Below, in pieces: positions 17,426 to 24,426 of a stretch of DNA of 64,000 nucleotides. Origin of the DNA: Chitinophaga sp. Lineage in GTDB: Bacteria; Bacteroidota; Bacteroidia; Chitinophagales; Chitinophagaceae. Position numbers and translations under genes: made by a program. Position 1 is the first letter of the stretch; the number at the start of each line of letters is the position of its first letter. The stretch covers positions 124,001 through 188,000 of the forward strand of contig NZ_JAGHZS010000007.1 in NCBI RefSeq assembly GCF_017745275.1, given 5' to 3'. Under the pieces are notes generated by a model. It saw only the letters and a program-made list of their open reading frames with translations, ran no database searches and was not told the DNA's origin.

Positions 17426-17959
17426 ATGTTGAAAACTCTTTTCATGGCCGCCATGCTGGCCACCGGTACTCAGGTATTTGCTACTGAGCCCGAAGTAACC
17501 ACCATTATTTTCGTGAATGCAGCCGAAATGGAATCATCTCCTTCTACAGATCCCGGTCTGAGCCCGTCTGGAACAGAACAGGCCAATCAGCTGGTCAGCT
17601 CCCTGGAAGGAACTTCCATAAATGCCATCTACACAACTTTCATCAACCGTGCGATTCAAACGGTTACGCCGCTGGCGAAAGCCCGCCAGCAGCAGCTCGA
17701 CTACTTCCGCTTAAACGGCGATCCGGAGCTGACTACTAGTATTGTTAAAGACATGATAAAGAAAAATAGCGGTAAAACCATCGTTATTTGTAGCGATCCG
17801 GAAAATATTGCTGCAATGATACGGCAGGTAGGCGTGAAGGGTAAAGACGTTAAAACCCTTTATGACAAAGGATCAGGACAGGTTTTAGTTGTGAAACGCA
17901 GCAGTAATAATACGGCAGTAGCACAAAAGTTGAATATGAATATTCAGAAAAAAGTGTAA
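17426..17959 (+). CDS. histidine-phosphatase superfamily homologue lacking catalytic residues
   Basis: 177 aa with a signal peptide (MLKTLFMAAMLATGTQVFA). It follows the phosphoglycerate mutase-like (SixA-type) pattern: strand 1 TTIIFV, then DPGLSPSGTEQANQLVSSL, then INAIYTTFINRAIQTVTPLA, and a late IVICSDPENIAAMI. In active members strand 1 is followed by RHGE/RHAE with the phosphorylated His, and the late strand ends GHSN with the second His. Here these read NAAE and SDPE, so both catalytic His and the paired Arg are gone. It is therefore probably a non-catalytic periplasmic protein, for example a binding or regulatory relative. No neighbour hints at a role. Confidence 0.75.
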   Translation: MLKTLFMAAMLATGTQVFATEPEVTTIIFVNAAEMESSPSTDPGLSPSGTEQANQLVSSLEGTSINAIYTTFINRAIQTVTPLAKARQQQLDYFRLNGDPELTTSIVKDMIKKNSGKTIVICSDPENIAAMIRQVGVKGKDVKTLYDKGSGQVLVVKRSSNNTAVAQKLNMNIQKKV

Positions 17960-18038
17960 TATTTATATCCGGAAGAGTATTTAATAGCATCCCGCTATTG
18001 CTTACTTTTCTCATAAGCATGGTTTCCGTTTAACGAAA

Positions 18039-18070
18039 AGCGGGGTTCTCTAACCTCGCTACTATTTTTA
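18039..18070 (+). terminator. terminator of the histidine-phosphatase homologue gene
   Basis: Stem AGCGGGGTT / AACCTCGCT (one G-U pair) with loop CTCT, followed by ACTATTTTTA. Confidence 0.6.
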
Positions 18071-18256
18071 AAACCATGTTACCGGTGTATGTAGAGAGTG
18101 GGCAGCTTTATGTTGCCTGGCTAGTTCACAGAACCTGTTTTATCAACCGCTTTTAAAATCTGATCGGGTCGATTCCTGTCACGAATATTAAAAGCTCCGG
18201 GGCGAGGGCCTCGGAGCAGCACCATCCGGCAAAGAAGAAATTAAATATATACGGAA

Positions 18257-18385
18257 AGCTGAAAGCATAAAGCCGAAAGCAAAAAGCTATTGAAGCGAAT
18301 GAAAAAGAGCGGATAAGTATTATGAAATACTCGCTCATATCATTCGCTTCAATAGCTTTTTGCTTTCGGCTTTATGCTTTCAGCT
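18257..18385 (-). repeat. inverted repeat B of the 7-nt-unit hairpin family
   Basis: Perfect 46-bp inverted repeat: 18257-18302 pairs with 18340-18385, loop 37 nt. Each arm holds four 7-nt units of the form GCNNAAA (for example GCTGAAA and GCCGAAA) and then the core GCTATTGAAGCGAATGA. The loop-proximal sequence contains GCGGATAA and pairs partly. It ends 4 bp from the stop codon of the ALDH gene, so it probably acts as that gene's terminator or 3' stabiliser. The core GAAGCG/CGCTTC is the covarying version of GCAGCG/CGCTGC in copies A and C. Confidence 0.92.
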
Positions 18386-18389
18386 CTTA

Positions 18390-19916
18390 CTAGATATCAA
18401 ATTTAATACCCTGTGCCAGCGGCAAACTGTTGGAATAGTTGATTGTATTGGTTTGACGGCGCATATATGCTTTCCACGCATCAGAGCCACTTTCACGGCC
18501 ACCGCCGGTTTCTTTTTCACCACCGAAGGCGCCACCTATTTCAGCACCGGAAGTACCAATGTTTACGTTGGCAATACCACAGTCAGAGCCGGCCTGTGAC
18601 AGGAACTGTTCTGCTTCCCGAAGGTTCAGGGTCATGATGGCAGAGGAAAGCCCCTGTGGCACATCATTTTGCATGGCAATGGCTTCCGGCAGTGTTTTAT
18701 ATTTCATCACGTACAGGATGGGTGCAAAGGTTTCGTGCTGTACAATAGCATAGGTATTTTCTACCGCAGCAATGCAGGGCTTCACGTAGCAACCGGATTC
18801 ATAGCCATGGCCGGTCAGTACACCACCTTCCACCAGGAAGCTGCCACCTTGCTGTTTTATTTGTTCTATAGTACTCAGATACGCATCTACGGCAGCGGTA
18901 TCGATCAATGGCCCTACGTGGTTGTGTTGATCCAGCGGGTTACCAATGCGAAGCTGCGCATAGGCTTTCACGAGTTTGGCGGTGAAGCTGTCATATACGC
19001 TTTCATGGATGATCAGGCGACGGGTAGAGGTACAACGTTGTCCGGCAGTACCTACCGCGCCAAATACAGCACCAATCAGCGACATATCGAGGTCAGCATC
19101 CTGTGAAATAATGATGGCATTGTTACCACCCAGTTCCAGCAGGGAGCGGCCCAGACGTTCTCCCACGGCGGCACCTACGGCTTTACCCATGCGGGTAGAT
19201 CCGGTAGCAGACACCAACGGAATACGGGTGTCATGTGCCATCCATTCGCCGGCATCACGACCGCCGGTTACGAGGCAGCAAACGCCTTCCGGTACGTGGT
19301 TGGCGGCAAATACATCCGCCACAATGCGTTGGCAGGCCAGTGCGGTAACCGGTGTTTTTTCTGATGGCTTCCAGATACAAACGTTTCCACAAACCCATGC
19401 CAGCATGGAGTTCCAGCTCCATACGGCTACCGGGAAGTTAAAGGCGGAAATAATGCCGGTAATACCCATGGGATGCCATTGTTCGTACATCCGGTGTCCA
19501 GGACGCTCGGAGTGCATGGTTAAGCCATGTAACTGCCGGGAAAGTCCTACGGCAAAATCACAGATATCAATCATCTCCTGTACTTCTCCATATCCTTCCT
19601 GTAAACTTTTTCCCATTTCATAGGATACCAGTTTACCCAGTGCTTCTTTATGTTCCCGGAGGGCAACACCTATTTGTCTGACTATTTCACCTCTTTTAGG
19701 TGCAGGCCACATCCGCCATTCCTTGAAAGCTTCCTGCGCTACAGCTACTACCAGGTCGTAATCCTCACGGGTAGCGCTTTTCACACTTGTAATCTTCTTG
19801 TTGTTCACTGGTGAAAAGGAGGTAATTTCTGCTCCGTGAGCAGGCAGCCAGTTGTTACCGGTGCTAATACCACTTTGTTCTGTAGTGATCCCGAATGCTT
19901 TTAAGATATCTTCCAT
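18390..19916 (-). CDS. ALDH7-family aldehyde dehydrogenase (probable alpha-aminoadipate semialdehyde dehydrogenase)
   Basis: NAD-dependent oxidation of an aldehyde, probably 2-aminoadipate 6-semialdehyde to 2-aminoadipate in lysine breakdown. 508 aa. Catalytic Cys295 lies in GTAGQRCTSTRR and the general base Glu261 in LLELGGNNAI; the cofactor segment is SAFNFPVAVWSWN. The blocks GNVCIWKPSEKTP, GRSLLELGGNNAII and HETFAPILYV match the antiquitin (ALDH7) subfamily better than ALDH1/2. It is the last gene of a three-gene minus-strand unit, 23 nt after the DUF1338 gene, and the neighbours support the lysine role. Confidence 0.88.
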   Translation of the reverse strand: MEDILKAFGITTEQSGISTGNNWLPAHGAEITSFSPVNNKKITSVKSATREDYDLVVAVAQEAFKEWRMWPAPKRGEIVRQIGVALREHKEALGKLVSYEMGKSLQEGYGEVQEMIDICDFAVGLSRQLHGLTMHSERPGHRMYEQWHPMGITGIISAFNFPVAVWSWNSMLAWVCGNVCIWKPSEKTPVTALACQRIVADVFAANHVPEGVCCLVTGGRDAGEWMAHDTRIPLVSATGSTRMGKAVGAAVGERLGRSLLELGGNNAIIISQDADLDMSLIGAVFGAVGTAGQRCTSTRRLIIHESVYDSFTAKLVKAYAQLRIGNPLDQHNHVGPLIDTAAVDAYLSTIEQIKQQGGSFLVEGGVLTGHGYESGCYVKPCIAAVENTYAIVQHETFAPILYVMKYKTLPEAIAMQNDVPQGLSSAIMTLNLREAEQFLSQAGSDCGIANVNIGTSGAEIGGAFGGEKETGGGRESGSDAWKAYMRRQTNTINYSNSLPLAQGIKFDI

Positions 19917-19939
19917 TATGGGTGTATTATTAAACGAAA

Positions 19940-20830
19940 TTAGGAACTTTTTTTTGTTTGGGTGGCGTAGGTACTTTCAAAGATCTTGTCGGCATTACCA
20001 GCCTCAAAGCCTTCCCTGCGTTGTGCCCTGCCTATTTCAGCAGCGGGCAGATGGGCAAACTGGGGCAGTACTTTTCTCTCTGCAAACTCTACGTAAGAAC
20101 CGGCAATTGCCTGCTTTTCGCCACCGGCAAATTCAGCGGTAATCATGCCTGCAACGGTGGCACTTTGCAATAAGGCGCCATCGGGGCTGGTTTTGATTTT
20201 ACCACCTGCATCATTCAAACGGAAGCCATGCTTCTCGAGGAATATGTTGAAATCGGCCACGGTATTATATCCTGCAGGCAGATTGTGCACACTCACGGTA
20301 AAGTGATTGAGATAGTACCGGTTGTAAATCACCCAGGCAGCATATTCACTTTCAGCAGCCAGCAGCTGGTAATCCGCCAGGGTAGGCGTGCGCCAGAGAG
20401 AGCTGTGTAAGAAGGTGTCTACAGCGCTGGCATCGTCCAGGTTCAGCGCATTTACCGGGTCCGTTTTTACTTCGCTGGTATAACGATGAATGATTTCCTG
20501 TGCAGCTTCACTGAGGTCGTTTACCCGCAGCTCGCTGATAAAGATGCGAGGATACTGTGGCGCGGGCGGAGCATACCACCAGGCGTCCAGTTTCTTGGCG
20601 GCAAAATGGTATTTATCCATTTTTTTGTAGCCGTAGTGCAGAAATATCTTCTCCAATGATTGTACGCCCAGTTGGGGAACTCCCATTGTTCTGAAAGCGA
20701 TATGATCATTCTCGATATCATCCGCCTGTTGTATCATCCCTTCTTTTATCATGGCGGCAATGACTGCTGCCACATCCGGAACGCGTTGCTGATAGCGATC
20801 CATCAGCCCTTTTAATACATCATTTAACAT
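19940..20830 (-). CDS. DUF1338 protein, probable 2-oxoadipate dioxygenase/decarboxylase
   Basis: DUF1338 enzymes of the HglS type convert 2-oxoadipate to D-2-hydroxyglutarate with Fe(II) and O2, the step that closes lysine catabolism through aminoadipate in Pseudomonas. This protein (296 aa) has the expected putative metal ligands: His43 in NDHIAFRTMG, His176 in YYLNHFTVS and Glu248 in SYVEFAER. Position between a saccharopine/lysine dehydrogenase-family gene and an ALDH7 gene supports the same pathway. It is shorter than the Pseudomonas protein. An aminotransferase to make 2-oxoadipate is not in the cluster. Confidence 0.85.
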   Translation of the reverse strand: MLNDVLKGLMDRYQQRVPDVAAVIAAMIKEGMIQQADDIENDHIAFRTMGVPQLGVQSLEKIFLHYGYKKMDKYHFAAKKLDAWWYAPPAPQYPRIFISELRVNDLSEAAQEIIHRYTSEVKTDPVNALNLDDASAVDTFLHSSLWRTPTLADYQLLAAESEYAAWVIYNRYYLNHFTVSVHNLPAGYNTVADFNIFLEKHGFRLNDAGGKIKTSPDGALLQSATVAGMITAEFAGGEKQAIAGSYVEFAERKVLPQFAHLPAAEIGRAQRREGFEAGNADKIFESTYATQTKKSS

Positions 20831-20920
20831 GAGATGAAGCGTTTTAGCCTTTAGTTGTGAGTGTTTTTTAGTAAAGAGGCCCCTTGTTAGAGGAATTTAC
20901 TAATTTTTACCGGGTAAAGA

Positions 20921-21991
20921 CTAATTATAGTATACCGCGAAGCGGTTATTGATTAAATCGTTGAATACCACGTCTTCCTGGCGTACAAATCCATTGGCGG
21001 GCAGCAGGCCTTTGGCGTGCAGGTCAATCACTGCACAGGCGGCGCCGGCGGTGGTCAGTTGGATGGCGGTAAAGTCTTTACCAGCCACCGACTGGTTATA
21101 TATCTTACGGGAGTAGGAGCGTTGTACGGAGCGGCCGTTTACCTGGCCGGAAACGGATACAAATACCAGTACTACGTCCTGTGCAGTGAAAGGTATGCTA
21201 TCTTCCATAATTTCCTTCAGGATATCTCTCTTTTTGTTCAGCTTTAATTCACTCAGCAGAATTTTCATCAGTTGGCAGTGGCCTGGATAACGAACGGTTT
21301 TATAGTCGAGGTTATACACCTTATTATCCAATATTTCAGCCAGGGCACCCAATCCGCCGGAGGTGTTGAAAGCTTCATATTCCACACCATCGAGTGCAAA
21401 GCGTTCGTAGCCTTCCATCGGCATTACTTCTTTGCGTTGACCTTCATAGATGGCATCGCAGGGATTGCAGTATTCATTGATCAGGCCATCGGTGCTCCAG
21501 GTGAGGTTGTACATCAGGCTGTTGGTAGGAAACTGGGGAAGGGCGCCTACACGGAGACGAACGGCATCCAGTGAATCAAATTGTTTGGCAATATCATGTG
21601 CGGCAATGCTGATGAAACCCGGTGCCAGTCCGCATTGTGGCATAAAGCTCACCTTTGCGTTGGCGGCAATTTCACGGATGGCATTGGTGGTGGCTACATC
21701 TTCTGTTAGATCAAAGTAGTGGGTATTGGCTTTGGCTGCGGCAGTAGCAATTTTTACATTCAGGAAGAAAGGGCAGGCGCTGAGCACCATATCCTGGTCT
21801 TTCAGGCTTTGTTCCAGTGCCGACGCATCGTTTACATCCAGTATGGTTTTGTGGATCTGGCTATCTGTGCATTTGTCCAGTAAGGCCTGGTTGCTGTCTG
21901 CCAGTGTTACGGTATAGTCGCCGGACTGTTGCAACAAAAAAGCAGCGGTTTCGCCGATCTTGCCGGCGCCAATAATCATTACACGTTTCAT
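20921..21991 (-). CDS. saccharopine dehydrogenase family protein (saccharopine or lysine 6-dehydrogenase)
   Basis: 356-aa cytoplasmic NAD(P)-dependent enzyme. The Rossmann motif is MIIGAGKIGETAAFLL at the N-terminus, followed by LADSN with the acidic ribose-binding residue. MPQCGLAPGFISI and RVGALPQFPTNSLMYNLTWS are typical of the saccharopine dehydrogenase/lysine 6-dehydrogenase group. Either activity gives 2-aminoadipate semialdehyde, which the ALDH7 enzyme downstream can oxidise. No lysine-ketoglutarate reductase lies in the window, so direct lysine 6-dehydrogenase activity is plausible but not decided by sequence. It is first in the operon, 90 nt before the DUF1338 gene. Confidence 0.85.
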   Translation of the reverse strand: MKRVMIIGAGKIGETAAFLLQQSGDYTVTLADSNQALLDKCTDSQIHKTILDVNDASALEQSLKDQDMVLSACPFFLNVKIATAAAKANTHYFDLTEDVATTNAIREIAANAKVSFMPQCGLAPGFISIAAHDIAKQFDSLDAVRLRVGALPQFPTNSLMYNLTWSTDGLINEYCNPCDAIYEGQRKEVMPMEGYERFALDGVEYEAFNTSGGLGALAEILDNKVYNLDYKTVRYPGHCQLMKILLSELKLNKKRDILKEIMEDSIPFTAQDVVLVFVSVSGQVNGRSVQRSYSRKIYNQSVAGKDFTAIQLTTAGAACAVIDLHAKGLLPANGFVRQEDVVFNDLINNRFAVYYN

Positions 21992-22178
21992 AATCTGTTT
22001 GGAATTATAGTGGTGAACGGAGCATGGTAACTCCGGGTTTAAGTGACGGATGTATATATATTACGTATAGCCATTACCGTTATATTTCCGTCGCAAAATA
22101 TTTCCACCTGGCACAGTGATGCCCATACAAAAAAATAATGACGACAGCCAATAACAATAAGGAATGTCTGAAATGCCG

Positions 22179-22276
22179 GAATGCAGCATTCACACCGCTT
22201 CCGCGGCTATGCAGTAAAGATGTAACGGGAAGGTAAATCCCTTGTGCTACTTATGGCACATGGGAGCAAGTGCTCC
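22179..22276 (-). other. hairpin-rich leader candidate upstream of the lysine operon
   Basis: The 361-bp gap between the dehydrogenase start and inverted repeat C has no gene. On the minus strand it contains successive short hairpins: GGAGCA-CT-TGCTCC (22263-22276), TGTGC/GCACA (22243-22260), CCGC-GGAA-GCGG (22195-22206) and GAATGC-T-GCATTC (22179-22191). They could be a structured 5' leader, starting about 285 nt before the ATG. It does not match the lysine riboswitch as I know it. Chance pairing is possible. Confidence 0.3.
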
Positions 22277-22352
22277 GTAGATAGGAGAGTAGAGAAAGCT
22301 GTATGTTTAACAGGTAGTTCATTAGCGAAGCGAATATAGGGAAATATTTATG

Positions 22353-22485
22353 ATTAGCCAAAAGCAAAAAGCAGAAAGCAAAAAGCTATTGCAGCGAATA
22401 ATAAATGCGGATAATTAAATTACTTATTCGCGTTTATTATTCGCTGCAATAGCTTTTTGCTTTCTGCTTTTTGCTTTTGGCTAAT
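22353..22485 (-). repeat. inverted repeat C of the 7-nt-unit hairpin family
   Basis: Perfect 53-bp inverted repeat (22353-22405 and 22433-22485), loop 27 nt with further partial pairing. Each arm has four 7-nt units (for example GCCAAAA and GCAGAAA) followed by GCTATTGCAGCGAATAATAAA; GCGGATAA follows in the loop. It ends 2 bp from the panB stop codon, so panB transcripts would end in this very long stem. Confidence 0.93.
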
Positions 22486-22487
22486 TA

Positions 22488-23303
22488 TTAATATTGCTCG
22501 TTATCGTTCGGAAAGTCTTTTGTTTTTACATCATTAATATAACCCTGGGTGGCGTCATAGATCTGGCTGTAAAGGTCCAGGTAACGGCGGAGGAAGCGTG
22601 GTTTAAAGTCTTTATTAATACCGAGCATATCATGCATTACCAGCACTTGTCCGTCTACATATTTGCCGGCACCAATGCCAATGATGGGAATGCCTACTGA
22701 TTCTGCGACTGTTTTCGCAAGTGCAGCAGGAATTTTTTCCAGTACTATAGCGAAGCAGCCAGCTTCCTGCAGTAGTTTGGCATCATTGATCAGTTTATTA
22801 GCTTCCGCTTCTTCTGTAGCACGTACGGCGTAAGTGCCGAATTTGTAGATCGATTGCGGTGTTAACCCTAAGTGACCCATTACAGGGACACCGGCGGAGA
22901 TGATTCTTTTTACAGATTCAATGATTTCTTCACCGCCTTCAATCTTAATACCATGTGCACCTGTTTCCTTCATAATACGGATAGCGGAACTCAGTGCCTC
23001 TTTGGAGTTGCCCTGGTAAGAACCAAAGGGAAGATCTACCACTACAAAGCAGCGTTTAATGGCTCTTACCACAGACGCCGCATGGTATATCATCTGATCC
23101 AGTGTAATCGGGAGCGTTGTTTCATGCCCCGCCATTACATTGGAAGCGGAATCACCGACCAGCAATATATCAATCCCTGCATCATCAAAAATGCGGGCCA
23201 TGGAGTAATCATATGCAGTGAGCATAGATATCTTTTCTCCATCTATTTTCATCTTCTGCAGTGTATGCGTGGTGATACGCTTTATTTCTTTATTCACAGA
23301 CAT
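22488..23303 (-). CDS. panB: 3-methyl-2-oxobutanoate hydroxymethyltransferase
   Basis: Makes ketopantoate from 2-oxoisovalerate and methylene-THF, the first step of pantothenate synthesis. 271 aa, normal length. Conserved segments include MLTAYDYSMARIFDDAGIDILLVGDSASNV (metal-binding Asp) and MGHLGLTPQSIYKFGTY, plus IGIGAGKYVDGQVLVMHDMLGI near the C-terminus. panC and panD are about 5 kb upstream on the same strand, separated by unrelated genes. Its 5' leader carries 7-nt units and its stop touches inverted repeat C, so it is flanked by the repeat family on both sides. Confidence 0.96.
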   Translation of the reverse strand: MSVNKEIKRITTHTLQKMKIDGEKISMLTAYDYSMARIFDDAGIDILLVGDSASNVMAGHETTLPITLDQMIYHAASVVRAIKRCFVVVDLPFGSYQGNSKEALSSAIRIMKETGAHGIKIEGGEEIIESVKRIISAGVPVMGHLGLTPQSIYKFGTYAVRATEEAEANKLINDAKLLQEAGCFAIVLEKIPAALAKTVAESVGIPIIGIGAGKYVDGQVLVMHDMLGINKDFKPRFLRRYLDLYSQIYDATQGYINDVKTKDFPNDNEQY

Positions 23304-23334
23304 AAGCAGTAGCTTTTAGCATTTTGCTGTTAGC
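23304..23334 (-). repeat. half array of 7-nt units in the panB leader
   Basis: Directly upstream of the panB ATG the minus strand has consecutive 7-nt units starting with GC (GCTAACA, GCAAAAT, GCTAAAA) and one 6-nt unit. GCTAACA and GCAAAAT, or their inverse, also make up inverted repeat D about 70 bp away. There is no inverted partner here, so this looks like one orphan arm overlapping the ribosome-binding region. Confidence 0.6.
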
Positions 23335-23399
23335 AATAACCGCAAAGGTGGTGATATAAAAAGATAAAAGGAAAAGTTTTTTTTGAGTGGTGGCAAGGG

Positions 23400-23509
23400 A
23401 GCTGTTAGCCATTAGCTGTTAGCTGTTAGCAAAATGCCTCGAAGATTAACCTGTATATGATCATCTTCGAGGCATTTTGCTAACAGCTAACAGCTAATGG
23501 CTAACAGCT
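23400..23509 (-). repeat. inverted repeat D, overlapping the ppx stop codon
   Basis: Perfect 47-bp inverted repeat (23400-23446 and 23463-23509), loop 16 nt. The distal arm is a run of 7-nt units GCTGTTA and GCCATTA, then GCAAAAT and a distinct core ending GCCTCGAAGAT. It shares architecture but not core sequence with copies A, B, C and E. The ppx stop codon and the four preceding codons plus part of a fifth lie inside the arm. Confidence 0.93.
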
Positions 23510-24381
23510 ATTTCTTCGTATAGCGCATGGATCAGGCCATCTGCCAGTCCGATTTTAGGTACATAGATTTCCTGGCTGTCGGCCCAACGCATAACGTTAA
23601 TATAGATCTGCAGGGCAGGTACAATTACGTCTGCACGGTCTTCACGGAGATTGTAAAGGTGAATGCGTTCTTCCACTGTGAAGTTGCTGAACTCCTTATA
23701 ATAGTCTTTCAACGTATCAAGAGAGAGGGGCTTGCCTTCTTTGCGTTTGGATAAGGAGAAGATTTTATTGATGTTGCCACCGGAACCAATAGCGATCACG
23801 GGCCCCACGTATTTCAGCTGTTGTTTCAGGAAGTCTTTCAGCCCCTGCCACTGTGCGTCTGTGACTTGTTGCTGTAACAGGCGGATGGTACCGATGTTGA
23901 AGGATTCCTTGAATATTTGTTTGCCGCCGCCAAACAGGGTAAGTTCTGTACTACCACCGCCCACGTCAATGTAGAGGTAAGACTTGGTTTTATCCATGTT
24001 TTCAGCAACATGGTTTTCATAAATGAAGGCGGCTTCTTCCTGTCCTGAAATTACTTTGATATCAATACCAGTTTGCGTTCTCACTTCCTGCAAAATAGCC
24101 GCAGCATTGCTGGCGTCGCGCATGGCAGAGGTAGCACAGGCTTTGAGGTATTTCACTTCATATACATCCAGCAAAAGCTTATATGCTTTGATGGTGTCGA
24201 TGAGATGCATCGCTTTTTTTTCTGAAATAATATTGTCGTTGAATACATCAAACCCCAGCCGGAGAGGTACCCTTACCAGGTTTAGTTTGGTAAAGTCCAT
24301 CACACCGGCGCTGTTGGGGGATGCTTCAGAAATAAGCAACCTTGCAGCATTGGAACCTATATCAATCGCAGCTAATTTCAT
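23494..24381 (-). CDS. ppx: Ppx/GppA-type exopolyphosphatase
   Basis: Hydrolyses terminal phosphate of polyphosphate or of pppGpp. 295 aa, the single-module short form. The ASKHA fold phosphate motifs are visible: AIDIGSNAARLLI at the N-terminus, YIDVGGGSTELTLF in the middle and IAIGSGGNINKIFSL later. It lies 45 nt after ppk1, so polyphosphate synthesis and degradation are co-encoded. The last residues (AVSH) and the stop are encoded by repeated 7-nt units of inverted repeat D, so the C-terminus may have been shaped by the repeat. Confidence 0.93.
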   Translation of the reverse strand: MKLAAIDIGSNAARLLISEASPNSAGVMDFTKLNLVRVPLRLGFDVFNDNIISEKKAMHLIDTIKAYKLLLDVYEVKYLKACATSAMRDASNAAAILQEVRTQTGIDIKVISGQEEAAFIYENHVAENMDKTKSYLYIDVGGGSTELTLFGGGKQIFKESFNIGTIRLLQQQVTDAQWQGLKDFLKQQLKYVGPVIAIGSGGNINKIFSLSKRKEGKPLSLDTLKDYYKEFSNFTVEERIHLYNLREDRADVIVPALQIYINVMRWADSQEIYVPKIGLADGLIHALYEEIAVSH

Positions 24382-24426
24382 CTGGTAGTCGTTATATCAG
24401 GGGGCAAAAGTAAAACATTTTAAAGT

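Larger units (their letters stand above)
17960..18389. other. convergent intergenic region with hairpins
   Basis: No gene is seen. It holds a terminator at 18039-18070, a GC-rich hairpin (GCTCCG/CGGAGC arms, 18194-18217), and inverted repeat B (18257-18385). Confidence 0.6.
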
